Shown: positions 9,633 through 20,076 of the stretch, piece by piece
How positions within the stretch are numbered: the first letter of the stretch is position 1
Layout of the letters: every line of letters begins with the position of its first letter
Assembly (NCBI GenBank): GCA_025506515.1
Contig: CM046451.1
Location: forward strand, 44,054,641 to 44,118,640
Origin: Flaveria trinervia
Lineage: Eukaryota > Streptophyta > Magnoliopsida > Asterales > Asteraceae
Length of the DNA stretch: 64,000 nucleotides
Direction of reading: 5' to 3'
Notes under the pieces: model-generated
Told to the model about the DNA's origin: nothing
Databases searched by the model: none
The model's input: the letters and a program-made list of their open reading frames with translations, nothing else
Translations under genes and position numbers: made by a program

Positions 9633-10229
9633 TGTGAAGTCGCTGGATCGGTAAACATCAGAGCATGTTCTTGACGGAAGGATAAACAACAGCACAAACC
9701 AAAAAGTCAAATAATAATACGAACTATAATTGAATGGTTTTATTGATAAAACCTAATGATTACAAGTTCGTTACAACATAAGAATCAAGACTCTTGGCAA
9801 GGGGAAGATCGAGCATGATCTCCCCTCTCATCCAGCAGCCCTAGGCTCCGGACAGACTTCCTCTGAATCCTTTACCCTTCTACACATTAAAACTGGTATA
9901 TATAGGCCTCGGCCCATATTAGATGCGACTGGGCCCATTCGTGCGATTGGACCATGCGTATGGTTCAATCGTACAACTGGACCATGCGTATGGTTCAATC
10001 GTACGACTGGACCATTCTTATGGTTCAGTCTTACGAATGTCCCAATCGCATCTCTCAGTCGCACGGCTGGTCCATTAGCATGGCTCAGTCGTACGACTAA
10101 GTCTCATTCGCATATGCTCCTGCGAATGACCCAGTTTCATGTGTTTACAACATATCAGGTGTATAACATTAAGCCTAGACTATTCGACAAGCGACGGACA
10201 CACTATATATGACTATATATGCTCCAACA
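9633..10229 (-). repeat. 5' LTR of E3
   Basis: 597 bp, TGTGAAGTCGC to CTCCAACA in plus sense. Differences from the other LTR are mostly transitions. It contains the same module array and TATATATA. Confidence 0.9.
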
Positions 10230-10929
10230 CCAGCAAGATTGTAATAACAATCTTTGGCCATATGGTTTTGCAGACCACATATTATGCATGTAATGTTAGT
10301 CTTCTAGGAACCTGAGGATTACTGTTTCTTGTTCTTTGTCTCTTCATAAGCAACCTTATCCTGTAACTTCTGATCCTTTGACAGGACAGAAATGTTGGTA
10401 TTGCACCCCTTTCCTGAATCAGAGTTACCTACCACCTAGAATCCAGCTGAGATGAATACACCCTTCTATTTTGGGTCAATCATCAGATTAGTGTCAACCA
10501 GTTTCTTGGCAGTACTTCTTGCTACTTTAGCTTTGCTTCTTTTGGCCTTGGTGGTTAGGATTTGATCATCACTCGGAGAAATGGGTTGATTTACCTGTTC
10601 CTTCCCTATGGTGGCCTCTATTATTGCATCATTCTTCAATTCAAGTGAAGATGGGTTAGTAAATGGGACCTCTTGCTATTCAGTACCACACCTTGGTTGT
10701 CTTATGGACTCATAAGAGTGTGGTGGAGCAATTTAATTGGTCCCCAACCGTCTTTTGTTTTGATAACATATTTTGGAGTGGGAGGATGATGCAATAATAG
10801 CTTGGAAGTTTTACACAAAAATGGCATACTTCCTGGCTTGAGCCTCAACAGTGACAAGTTGCGCTTGAGCCTCAGACAATTTGGAAATTAAATCCTTTAT
10901 TTGAGTCTTATAGTTTGTATGTTCGTGTT
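10230..10929 (-). pseudogene. E2 gag-pol linker, 5' piece
   Basis: The minus strand between the gag ORFs and the E3 insertion has no long open frame. Position in the element and continuity across E3 mark it as the degenerate linker between the zinc knuckle and protease. The coding assignment is by position, not by motif. Confidence 0.4.
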
Positions 10930-12181
10930 TTAACAAGGACACAGTTTTCTCCACTCTTCAATTTTTCTTTGATAGTTAGATTCAACCCTTTTAAAATCAG
11001 ATTTTAAAACATTTAGAGACTCAATATCGGATTTAATATCCATATTGTAGTCCTGATACAATTTAACCTTAGCAATACATGCAGGATTACAAAGATGTTG
11101 ATATACCTTATTGTCATCTGTTCCTGCCATGATTGCTTGAGCAGGAGTCACATCCTGTACCCTAAAGCTCTAGTCAACTTCTTGAGCCATTACAGCTGTC
11201 TCTGTTGACTTTCTGGTGGGCTTTGATGTAAAGGGGTATGTGGAGGCCTATGGGGTTCCCAGATTTGACATGGGAGCCTTGCATTCCCTTGCAAAATGAC
11301 CAAGTTGGTTAAAGTTGTAACATTTGGCCTTAGTTTTGTCAAACCCAAATTTGCTGTTGGTTGGGTTCTGGGAAATTGCCTTCCAGTTCTTTTGAAGAAC
11401 TTTTTTGCTTTGTTGGTTAAGAGAGCCATTTGTTAGACTATGTCTATGTACTCCACATCATCTGGACTAAAGTACTCTAGATCATCAAAGCAGTACTAAA
11501 AATCACTAGTGTCTACTTCCTGAGACAAAGGCACAACTATCCTGAAAGGAACTATGCTGAGCCTGTTGAGACCTTGGAGTCTCTTGAAATGTAATGTATG
11601 GTCTAGATGAGCAGGATGGTTGTTGATTGTAAGTTAGGTATTGTTGAGGTTATGTGGGTCCTAAGCCTTCAGCAACCATTAAAGCGTTGCTAGCATGAAG
11701 ACTCAGAGGTCTGCTTGCCTGATGGCCTCTCTTGCTTTCCATTTCCAAACGGTATCCATCAAGGATGCCATAGAGTTCGGTCATGGTGGTGTTCAAATTT
11801 TCTGTCCTTTTGATAGAGACACAATAGAACGTCCACTCATTAAGGAGTGCACTCATGAACTTTGTTTGTGAGGTCTCTCAAAGTTCAGGAGTAATTCCTG
11901 TCAATATCCATCTTCTTCCGGTCCTCATTAGAGTAATCTTCAACCGCCTTCTCTATCATGGCACCATTTTCACTGGGTGCAACCACCTTGGTTTTATACG
12001 GGCCATTGACAATAGACTGCCACATCTTGCTGTCTTCATACCTGATGAAGCCTTCCTTGCATTTGCTCCATGACCTGAAGTTTTCAGGGTTAATGATGGG
12101 AGCTTTAGTCATTGTTCCCATCTCTACTTCAGACTTGTTCAGGGCCATTTTGAGTGTGGTGTAAGGAGGAGTGAAAAACAA
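10930..12181 (-). pseudogene. gag: E2 gag, broken, with a damaged zinc knuckle
   Basis: Minus-strand pieces in changing frames make up a Copia Gag. 12181-11885 (probably starting at an internal Met, MALNKSE) has a FRSWSKCKEGF segment, the usual N-terminal Gag region. 11856-11650 has LNTTMTELYGILDGY. 11429-11190 has KKFFKRTGRQFP and a knuckle of the form C-Y-N-F-x4-H-x4-C, in which Phe replaces the second Cys of CCHC at about 11300. The last piece, 11151-10930, is coiled-coil-like. Frameshifts and the lost Cys make it non-functional. The 5' end lies 40 bp from the PBS, a normal leader distance. Confidence 0.8.
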
Positions 12182-12220
12182 GTTGATTAGGATGGTAAGA
12201 TCTCATAATCAAGAGCCTAA

Positions 12221-12235
12221 GAAGCTCTGATACCA
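12221..12235 (-). other. primer-binding site of E2
   Basis: Plus-sense GAAGCTCTGATACCA gives TGGTATCAGAGC in element sense, complementary to the initiator tRNA-Met 3' end, 2 bp from the LTR. Confidence 0.85.
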
Positions 12236-12237
12236 AT

Positions 12238-12750
12238 TGCATGATTAGTTTTGTCACTTAACACTTGGTTTTTCTCTCAAACTCAATAATACTACACTCG
12301 GATATGATGAATCAAAGTCTCTTCTAAGAGTTGATAATAATATAATAAGTAACAAACAATACAAAGAGATAATTTTCAAGGTACTTCCATATATTACTTC
12401 TCAACTAAAAGTATTACAAGACTCTTACAAGCATATTACATGAGTTACGATGAGAAACTATATATACTACTACCTACAGCCGGATAGACTTTGAAACCAG
12501 CTAGAATCCTCTAACTAAAGCAAATACTACAAAGCTATAGTTTAAGGAATCTTAGATAATGTCTTATCTAAGATATGGTAGTCATGACATGTCCATGACT
12601 TACCTTTTGTCACCGACTAAAGTTGGCAACTCTACTAACTAATAAAGGTGAATAGTGGAATAAAGTATGGTCAACTACATGGCTTTTGAGAAAACGCCAT
12701 GTAGTATCTTAGAGGTCTACAGTAGAGTGTCAGAGACATCATATGTAACA
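12238..12750 (-). repeat. 5' LTR of E2 (about 513 bp)
   Basis: In plus sense it runs from TGCATGATTAG, next to the PBS, to about ATATGTAACA. The right end overlaps the TGTAACACCC start of the next repeat, so the exact end is uncertain by several bases. No partner LTR is in the window. Confidence 0.65.
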
Positions 12751-12847
12751 CCCGACCCCTTGCAACAACAATATTGTCCGCTTTACCCACGAAGAGCTCA
12801 CAGATTTGCTTTTGGTTGCCTGGGTGAAAACTTCCCACCGCGACATA
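12744..12847 (+). repeat. fragment of a different LTR type (TGTAACACCC...ATTGTCCGCTTT)
   Basis: The TGTAACACCC start, followed by CAATATTGTCCGCTTTACCC and GATTTGCTTTTGG, matches a short block I recall at the 5' end of many plant LTRs. It is missing from LTR copy B, which goes straight from TGTCACACCCTGACC to the shared GAAATCATCG block. Copy A therefore begins with a chimeric or alternative 5' end. Confidence 0.4.
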
Positions 12848-13517
12848 CTGCGGAATCATCGGGGCGGACGAATGGGAGACGATTGCTCATAGCACATGGA
12901 ACTAATTAAGTTGAAATAATATTAAATTTCATTATTCATTAAACATAAAAGACAAAAAAATCATTACAAAACAATCAGATACAACCAATAACATAAGATT
13001 TTCAATTAAACTAGGTCCAAGTCCTATATGAGCACAATAAGATCTTTAAGTATCAACCTGAAACATGTTAAAAATAAAGGGTCAACTATAAAGTTGGTGA
13101 ATTCCCATGGTTTAAACACACGTATATATGTATATGTATATATAAGGGTTACAAGTAGCAATTCATGTCAATGGTTACAAGTTAGCAAGCTTATAGAACA
13201 CATAAAGTTACAACCAAACTCTACTTTATTACAAGTATATATGATTGGCTAAGTATACTTGGTTCCTATGATGAACAAGCATACATCATCAGGAGTCGGC
13301 AATACATCGACTTTAGCACCAAGTAGGCTTGTCAGGCCCAAAGATCTAAGACGTCGCCAGGCTAGCAATAGTTAATGATTGTAAACAAAATATGTATCTC
13401 ATATAAGACATACAATAACACAAATAACCATGACAAAAAGGCAAAGATGAATTGCATGTGTATTTACAAGTATTAAGATGTTTACAAGTGTATGTTTATA
13501 AGGCTAACCTAACCCCA
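12848..13517 (-). repeat. Gypsy-type LTR copy A, left part
   Basis: It aligns with LTR B from the shared GGAATCATCGGGGCGGACGA block through to the TTATAAGG...AAAAGG region, then stops at E4. The element sense is minus, because copy B carries its PPT on the right. No coding sequence. Confidence 0.75.
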
Positions 13518-14705
13518 AAAGGAGGAAGAGTCACTATCTTCAGGTACTCCCGCTAAGTTGTTAGATGACTGACCTTGTGAACCGGATGATGTTTAATCTT
13601 TAGATGTTTTGTTTAGAACATCATACATCATCTTTGTTGCTAACTCATCATTAGACATGGAGAGTGGGATGTTGAAGGACTTGAAGAATCCATCATAGTC
13701 GAAAAAAGAAGGCGGGTCCTTTTCCAGCAGGTGGTGTGGTGTATCTCTGAACATCAACGTTATACCACACTTCTACTTGACTCGTTGAGTTGTTGTAAAC
13801 TCTCTTGTTCGGTATGTTGTATCCTAGAAAGATACCTTCATCGGGCTTCTCGCTGAATTTTCCCTCTTGAGTCTTCTTTAGTAGGGTGCACGGAGCGCTA
13901 AACGGCTCGAGATACTCTAGATTGGGTTTACGTCATTGTAGTAACTCGTAACACGTCTTTCCATGGCGTTTAACTACCAGAACTCGATTTAGCGTATAAC
14001 ACGCATTTGCAACTGCTTCATTCTAGAATTGGATAGGTAGTTTCGAGTCTGCTAGCATCATCCGTGTTGTCTCTATCAAGCTATGATTCTTCCTTTTAGT
14101 AACCCCGTTCATCTGAGGAGTGTAGGTAGAAGTGAACTGATGCACAATTCCCTTTTCCTTGCAGTAAGCCTCCATCCATTGATTTTTGAACTCGGTTCCG
14201 TTGTCTGAGCACACTTGTCGTACCTTCAGCTTGTAGAGGGACTCCAGAGTAGTTAATAATTCCTTGAATAACTCAAATGATTCTAATTGGGATTTCAGAA
14301 CATCACCCAAGAGAATCTTGAGTAGTCATCAGTAACTACATAGCAGTACAGATCGCATGTGATGCTTCTTGTACTGACTGGACGAAATAAATCCATGTGA
14401 AGAAGTTCAAGAGGAAGTTCGATGGAATGAACTTTCTTTTCCTTATGAGACTTCTTCGTCTGTTTGCCCTTCTTGCACGCAACACAGAAATCTGGAAGTT
14501 GGAAGTTTTTGACGTTAACTCCTCCCACTAGATAATTCTGGATCAAGTGATTCATCTTCCATGGGTTAATGTGTCCCATTCTCCTATTCCAGGAGAAGGA
14601 ATCCTTCTCAGTAGCTTTTGACAAGAAGCACTGAACTTCATGATCCGTTGTGGAGGCCTTTGATAGATCCAAGACATAAAGGTCCTTATATCTTGAGGTA
14701 GACAT
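13518..14705 (-). pseudogene. pol: E4 pol: pre-integrase and integrase, with catalytic Glu changed to Lys
   Basis: 14705-14295 has a pre-integrase segment (NRRMGHINPWKMNHL) and the first part of the integrase core (LLHMDLF and VTDDYSRFSW). 14310-14023 continues in another frame with CSDNGTEF and a segment reading NGVTKRKN. Copia integrases normally have NGV-x-ERKN at this place, with Glu as the third residue of the DDE triad. Here codon 14097-14095 is AAA (Lys), a single G-to-A change away from GAA. Beyond 14023 broken frames continue (EGIFLGYN, RVYN), typical of the integrase C-terminal region, up to the truncation at 13518. Confidence 0.85.
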
Positions 14706-14735
14706 TAAGACTTGATCCTCCGGGATGACATAGTC

Positions 14736-15050
14736 CTATTTCAGGACATAGCACTTCTTGTTGTCAAAAACTACCTTAAACCCTTTATCACATATTTGAG
14801 AAACAGAAAGCAAGTTATTTTGAAGTTGTTGAACATAATTTACCTTGTCAAACTTCACTTTCTGATTACCTACTTCCCCTTGAGCTGTGATGTACCCACC
14901 TTTGTTTCCAGCAAACAAAACATGGCCTCCTTTTATTTGTTTGACGTTTGATAAGAGAGTCTTGTTTCCTATCATGTGCCTGGATGCTCCGCTATCTATA
15001 ACCCACGTGTTGGTTTTAGCACTATAGCAAACACCCTGCACATTCAATTA
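14736..15050 (-). pseudogene. pol: E4 pol: aspartic protease domain
   Basis: The 103-residue ORF 15047-14736 contains WVIDSGASRHMIGN, the Copia protease motif, followed by GGHVLFAGNKGGYI and NLLSVSQICDKGF. The motif has HMIG in place of the usual HMTG. This piece is intact over the whole domain, but it is separated by a stop from the integrase piece downstream. Confidence 0.85.
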
Positions 15051-15339
15051 AAAACATTAGTTCATGTTAGGGACCCAAGCCTTCACTGGCTTGGGTTTTC
15101 CAGAGGCATCAGACATCATAAACTCAACCAATTGACCATTCAAGGGTGAGGGAAGCTCAGATGTCTTCTTGTTCTCATTTTTAGTTCCATAAGCCAGCTT
15201 TGTGTAAGGCCTGTTTGTGATAAACAGACGACTGGCTAATGGGTTGAACTTTCAATTCATTAGCCCTTTTAGGTGGTGTCACTGAGTTCCTCTTAAAAGA
15301 GCTAGGTTTTGGTTCCGGAAGTTCAACTTTCCTCCTTGG

Positions 15340-15545
15340 TGTCTGATAATAAGGACAATAAGATGCAATGTGTCCATACTCTCCACAGCTGTAGCAAGAT
15401 CTGTTTTCGACTTTATGATTTAACTGTTTTTATGGAGATATATGTGACACACGTGTGACCTTACTCTGTTTGGATCTTGTCTTTTTTTGTTTAGATGTTT
15501 TGTCTGGTTTAACAAAGTTATTGCTTTAACAGTTATAACATCTTT
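15340..15545 (-). pseudogene. gag: E4 second CCHC zinc knuckle
   Basis: Codons 15396-15355 read CYSCGEYGHIASYC, a perfect C-x2-C-x4-H-x4-C knuckle, in a broken frame between the linker ORF and protease. Basic residues follow (TPRRK). Together with the knuckle at 16682 the element has two, an arrangement I associate with large Copia Gags. Confidence 0.75.
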
Positions 15546-16562
15546 TCATTTTCTATTATCTGGACTTTGACATGATGCACGTGATAGGTTAACGTTACTG
15601 GCCTTTTTAGATTCAGATTTGACTGTGGTTGAACCAGACTTTATACTAACCTTTTCAAACTCTTTGTCTAGATTAACACAAGGCATTTTACCTTTTGCCT
15701 TAGAAGTGGCCTCCTTTTGTTTAGTACCAGATTCATTTGATTTAGAAGTGGAATCTGGATCACTTACAAGAGGAGTGGACACCATATGATCCTTGATCGG
15801 ATTATTATTGATTGGTTTACTTTTTGTGTTCATCATGATCTCATGTGGTGGTGGAACCACTTTATAACCCAATCCCTCCCCGTTTTTTCTCTCTCTCACT
15901 AAGTTTTGGACAATATGAGATAAACTTGTCCAACTGTGCAGTTTTTGCTTTAAGGAATTAACTTCTACTTCTAAAACTGCCTTTTGTTTCTTAGTGTCCT
16001 CTAGGGAGTTAAGATAGTACTTAATGTCATTAGCTTGGTTAAAGGCTACTACTTCTGTTTCCCTAAGTTGTTTGTTCAAAAGGTCTATCTTTTCTTTGTA
16101 ACTATGCTCATTTTGTTTTAGAACTCTATTAGCTTCAGTGCCTAGTTCTAAGTCCTTTACTAAGTTATCATTATGATCTAATAACCTAGCAAATTTTAAA
16201 TCAATGTTTTCCCAAAATTTATTACAATCAGAACAAGCATGATTATTGAAAAGTTGGTCAGTAGTACTTACCTGAGAGGGTTCTGATGAATCAACCATCA
16301 ATACAGAGTCTAGTGTTTCTGGTTCTGGTGATTCTGATGTTGTTGTAGTTTTCCCTTCTTCAGGTAGGTAATTGACCACTCGTGCATTCTCTTTTGTGTT
16401 TGACATCGTGAGTTCGACTGCAATATCTCCTTCACTAGCAGAATCATCATCTATATCTTCCACACTAGCGATATTGGATTCTCCCGGTGAGACAAACCGA
16501 AAGCTCCAGTTCTGTCCTTCATCATCATGAGCAGTTAAGGCTTTGGGATCCTTGCTTGACAA
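15546..16562 (-). CDS. gag: E4 Gag C-terminal / linker ORF, 338 aa, coiled coil
   Basis: The longest clean ORF in the window. The N-terminal third is acidic and Ser/Thr-rich. About residues 105-220 have heptad-like Leu/Ile spacing with many Lys/Glu (NDNLVKDLELGTEANRVLK), consistent with a coiled coil. The C-terminal part is Lys/Ser-rich. It starts with Met at 16562, but upstream codons across a short broken stretch lead back to the first zinc knuckle, so it was probably part of one Gag polyprotein and not an independent gene. Proteins of this kind sit between two zinc knuckles in long Copia Gags. Confidence 0.6.
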   Translation of the reverse strand: MSSKDPKALTAHDDEGQNWSFRFVSPGESNIASVEDIDDDSASEGDIAVELTMSNTKENARVVNYLPEEGKTTTTSESPEPETLDSVLMVDSSEPSQVSTTDQLFNNHACSDCNKFWENIDLKFARLLDHNDNLVKDLELGTEANRVLKQNEHSYKEKIDLLNKQLRETEVVAFNQANDIKYYLNSLEDTKKQKAVLEVEVNSLKQKLHSWTSLSHIVQNLVRERKNGEGLGYKVVPPPHEIMMNTKSKPINNNPIKDHMVSTPLVSDPDSTSKSNESGTKQKEATSKAKGKMPCVNLDKEFEKVSIKSGSTTVKSESKKASNVNLSRASCQSPDNRK

Positions 16563-17857
16563 ATTAGGACTGCTAGTGGATTTATCCTAACGATTGAAGG
16601 AGGAAAAAGGATTCCCATTGACAATCTTCTTGCGCTTCACACACTCCCGTTTGAAGTGCCCTTTCTCGCCACAGTTGAAACAGGTCACCTTGGTCTTGTC
16701 GAAACCAAGGTAGTGTCCTTAGTTGCAATCAAGTTCTGTTCGGTTTTCTTGACAAACTTCTTAGCTCTCCGAATAGCACTTGCTAAGGCCCATATTATGT
16801 CCATCCTTTCTAGCTCTGTCTCATCAACCTACTCGTAGTCCTCATTTGCCAGATGGTAGTTCCCGATTTTACCAGCAATTAGTCCATCATAGGAGTGGAC
16901 TACCGCAGCTATGAGATCCATGTGCTCTTTAGCTACCTCAACTGTCATATTACCAAAATTCTCGGTCTTCAGTTTTGCTACATTGGCTTCAGGTTTGATG
17001 TATTGGGTACCAGACGACCCTGACGTTTCAGACCTATAAAGTAGAGGCTTGAGAAGGACCAGATGAGCTTGATACAAAAGTTGTCTGAAGAGGTGCTCTA
17101 GATGTTTTGACTCGTGGAGTCGCGTTGTACAATGTTGGATTCTAATCGTAGGAATACTTTTGGGGTCTATACTTCATCCACAGCTCTTCCTCTCTCAGCT
17201 TCAGAATGAAGTCATTGATATCTAACTACATGAGCATACCATTCTGTCTGAGATTTGAGACAAATGAAACCCATTTCTCTCACAGCCCATCTGCAAAGTT
17301 AGACACTTTTTCCTCCATTGATGTCGATACTCCATGAGTGTACATCTCACTCATCAAGTGGTAGAACCTATCAATAACATCATCTAGGCTTTCTTTTCCT
17401 ATCGAGGAGAAGTGTCAAACTCCTTTAAAGCCTTAGCCTTTATGGCCTTCAATGATGCGTTTCCGTCATACCTTTTCTCCAATTCATCCCATAGTTTCTT
17501 TGCTTGTGTATACTCCGAGAATTGATGGAAAATATCCTTCGGAATTGACTGTGTAAGCAAAGCATAGACTTTCTTTTTGGCATTGTATTTGACCTTTTGT
17601 CCATCAGTCATGCCACCTAGTATAAGTTTGACACCATCAGCTCCTACTGGCATGATGTACCCCGTCTCTTTAGATTCCCACATACTGGGATCTACTCCAT
17701 TTAAGTAGATCTCGAAATGTTGCTTCCATTGCGGGTATTCATCTAACGTGATTAGCTTTGCGGGTTTATTATGATTTCCCACTTCATTCTCCAATAGCAG
17801 TAAGTTTTGAATACGTGAGTCTCTCCCTGCTATGTATGCTGAGTATTGGTCTTCCAT
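16563..17857 (-). pseudogene. gag: E4 gag N-terminal part with first zinc knuckle
   Basis: 17857-17399 (152 aa, MEDQYSAYIAGRD) carries the Gag segment YPQWKQHFEIYLNGVD, a tract with KKVYALLTQSIPKDIF, and KKLWDELEKRYDG, as in UBN2-type Copia Gag. The frame breaks at about 17399. A later piece at 17077-16829 is still recognisable. Codons 16682-16641 read CFNCGEKGHFKREC, an intact CCHC knuckle. The start lies about 480 bp from the PBS, leaving a leader with a module array. Confidence 0.85.
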
Positions 17858-17889
17858 TGCTATAAACTATAACTTTAAACCAAACTGTT

Positions 17890-18135
17890 GTATTAGTGCG
17901 AATGAAGGTGTGCGATTGGGCTATTCGGGCGATTGAACTATGCTGATGGTTAAATCGTGCGACTGAACTAATGTGGATGTCTTAGTTTGGCGAATGAACT
18001 AATGTCGTTGAACAATGCGAATAGACTTCTCAGTCGTACGAATGGGAATACGAATGAGTCCAACCGTGCGTATGGGGGATGCGTATGACCTCAGTCATGC
18101 GATTGAGTCAATCGTGCAACTGAACCAGCTGGATT
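17890..18135 (-). repeat. module array in the E4 leader
   Basis: Degenerate units (GTGCGATTGGGC, CAGTCGTACGAATGG, ATCGTGCGACTGAAC) lie between the gag start and the PBS. Confidence 0.7.
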
Positions 18136-18333
18136 TCAAAAATTCATTGGTTTAAGGTGTTTGGACACAAAAACACGAATTTCTTGCTAACCCTAATTCC
18201 CGTATGCCAAAAAAACTAAACTTTATGATCAGGAGACGTCAAAAACCGATTTGACACAAAAGATTGCATTTTCTAGTGTAAAAACACAATTTTTATATCA
18301 AAATGATTGAATCACATGTAAATCTAGAGCCTT

Positions 18334-18346
18334 GGCTCTGATACCA
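18334..18346 (-). other. primer-binding site of E4
   Basis: Plus-sense GGCTCTGATACCA gives TGGTATCAGAGCC in element sense, complementary to initiator tRNA-Met, 2 bp inside the LTR. Confidence 0.9.
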
Positions 18347-18348
18347 CT

Positions 18349-19080
18349 TGTTAGGATCATGTACTGGACGAATACTAATAGATTTACGCGTGTACCGAAG
18401 CAAATAGTGCGGAATCCTATTGATTGGCGATCCAATCAGTGAGAACGTATGTAGAATCAATTAAAGATTGAATCTAAACATTAAGAACAATTAGCAATCG
18501 ATCTACTACGATCTATGAAGTTGGAACAGGTTGCTAGAGGTCTCTGGACGGCTAGGGTACGTGTAGGTATCGAATTATTCAAAGTGTCCCGTTTTTCCAC
18601 GATTTAAGTGGTATTTATAGGTTAGGGTTTCTAATCGTGCAACTTGACCATTAGCATGGTTCAGTCGTGAAATTGAGTCATGCGTTGATTCATCGCACGA
18701 CTAAGTGTTCAGTCATGTGACTGAGTCAATATCATGTTACAATCATGCGACTGATCCAGTCTCCTGGTTATTCGTATGACTAGTTCATTAGCATGAAGTT
18801 GTTCATGAGTATGGTCCATTAGCATGGGCCAATCGCATGACAACTTCATATAATTAAGTTTGAATATGTTTAACAATCATTAATTGACTTAGATTTATTC
18901 AAACAACCACAAACCTATATAATTAGTTCAATAAGCGTTAACCTACTAATCAATGAAATAATAAACATTATAAGCACAACCACACATTGTATTTTGTTAA
19001 GTACCCATTCAATTACATATAAGTAAGACAATAAAGACATATTACATTAAGTTCAAAATCTAGGGACACATGTATCTACA
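18349..19080 (-). repeat. 5' LTR of E4 (732 bp)
   Basis: In plus sense TGTTAGGATCATG to ATGTATCTACA; in element sense TGTAGATACATGTGTCCCTAG, matching the E1 and E7 LTR starts. TATTTATA at 18612-18619 is a minus-strand TATAAATA box. The module array at about 18625-18850 lies just upstream of it in element sense. Confidence 0.88.
18625..18850 (-). repeat. U3 module array in the E4 LTR
   Basis: Units such as ATTAGCATGGTTCAGTCGTG and CAATCGCATGAC run up to the TATA box, as in E1 and E7, with more decay. Confidence 0.7.
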
Positions 19081-20071
19081 ATGATAATCGATTCGATGCT
19101 CAATGTGAAGACCCAGACGCGCCCACGGTCGAGTATGATTCAAGATGCAAACATCAAATTAACTTCACGTAAAGGTTCCTAGAGTCATTCTGATCAAAAG
19201 CCCTCTATCAATTTTGTTTAATGATGCTCAGAAGATAGATTTTATTTGAGTTGCAGGTTCGAAGTGAAAGTGATGATCGATAGTGATATGTTGTTGTATC
19301 TCATATGCAATTGAGAGTGGTAATACATTAAGAGCATCAATTTGATGATTTTCCCCCGATTATAAAGCTCTTTTGATCAGTTTCAAGCCGAACGAGTTCA
19401 TGATTTGAATGAGATTTTGGGTTTCGAGTTAAGGTGGTTAATTAGGTGTTTAATCCAAATTAATTTGAGTGTTTGATTCGAAACTGTCGCACAAATGTTA
19501 AGAATGGTTTAATTGCACTTTAGGTTACGCATTTTGGTGGATTGGTGGTTGCCGTAGCTCACCGGGGAAGGTGGCTGGAAAAGAGTCGACGGGGAGGAGG
19601 GGGTTGATTTGACAAGTTACACTTTTGGTCCCTGTGCTTTTATTAGCTTATTATTTTATAACCAAAACTTTTAAAAAAAGTTTTAATAATTACCTTTCCA
19701 ACCCTATACTCTTCAAAAACTAATTTAATAATAAATCAAACTAATTACTTATTAAACTATTATTTTTACTTGAAAACTTTATAATTTAACTATTCATTTC
19801 CAATAATTAAAATTTTTAATTACTAGTAAAACTTTATAAGTTTATTAAAATTCATTTTATAACTTTATAAGTTTTAATAAGTCTTTTCTATTTAGCTATT
19901 TGTTGTAACATGATTAATAAACTTTATAATTTTATGAAAAAGAATTATTTATCAATATATAAGATGATTACATATTTAATGTATTTGATCTATTTATTAA
20001 GTAGATTAATAATGGAAGCTTAAAATGGGTTTAGGTTTGGGTTTTAACTTGGAAAAATGGCGGATGTTACA
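19081..20071 (-). repeat. Gypsy-type LTR copy A, right part
   Basis: It aligns with LTR B from ATGATAATCGATTCGATGC (B at about 39990) to the ATGTTACA end at 20071. It is followed by five bases (GTATC) and then the start of LTR B. No coding sequence; AT-rich, with a GC-rich island at about 19548-19620 that is also present in B. Confidence 0.8.
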
Positions 20072-20076
20072 GTATC

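Larger units (their letters stand above)
7789..10229 (-). mobile_element. E3: complete small non-autonomous LTR element inserted in E2
   Basis: Two 597-bp LTRs (7789-8385 and 9633-10229) differ at about 14 positions by my count. On the minus strand the 5' LTR is followed by a PBS-like site and the 3' LTR is preceded by a purine tract. The flanks are CTAGC (7784-7788) and CCAGC (10230-10234), a 5-bp TSD with one mismatch. The interior is only about 1.25 kb and has no gag or pol. Structure fits a TRIM/LARD-like element that must borrow enzymes. Roughly 2.3% LTR divergence suggests a fairly recent insertion. Confidence 0.88.
6862..12750 (-). mobile_element. E2: Copia element, 3'-truncated and split by E3
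   Basis: Reading the minus strand there is a 5' LTR (12750 to 12238), a primer-binding site, gag, a linker region, then protease and pre-integrase pieces that stop at the E1 LTR end at 6862. The rest of pol and the 3' LTR are missing or lie beyond E1. E3 (7789-10229) interrupts the linker. The gag block with KKFFKRTGRQFP resembles E9 (KFYKRTGRKFP), so E2 and E9 belong to one broad lineage. Confidence 0.8.
13518..19080 (-). mobile_element. E4: Copia element of the E1 family, 3'-truncated
   Basis: In element sense: 5' LTR (19080-18349), PBS, leader with module array, gag, linker ORF, protease, integrase. The element stops at 13518 in the region after integrase. RT, RNase H, ORF3 and the 3' LTR are missing, as is about 1.1 kb of LTR A around the same junction. 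This points to one deletion after insertion. The LTR matches E1 and E7. Confidence 0.85.

Noticed and set aside
9161..9697. 178-residue minus-strand ORF in E3
   Set aside because: It starts in the LTR, crosses the PBS and ends in translated 30-bp modules (MRMDHSYDW repeats); a period divisible by three keeps the frame open without selection.
19548..19620. GC-rich island (ACCGGGGAAGGTGGC) as a captured host gene exon, also at 40460-40530
   Set aside because: It is part of the Gypsy-type LTR in copies A and B, and no extended frame or known motif follows.
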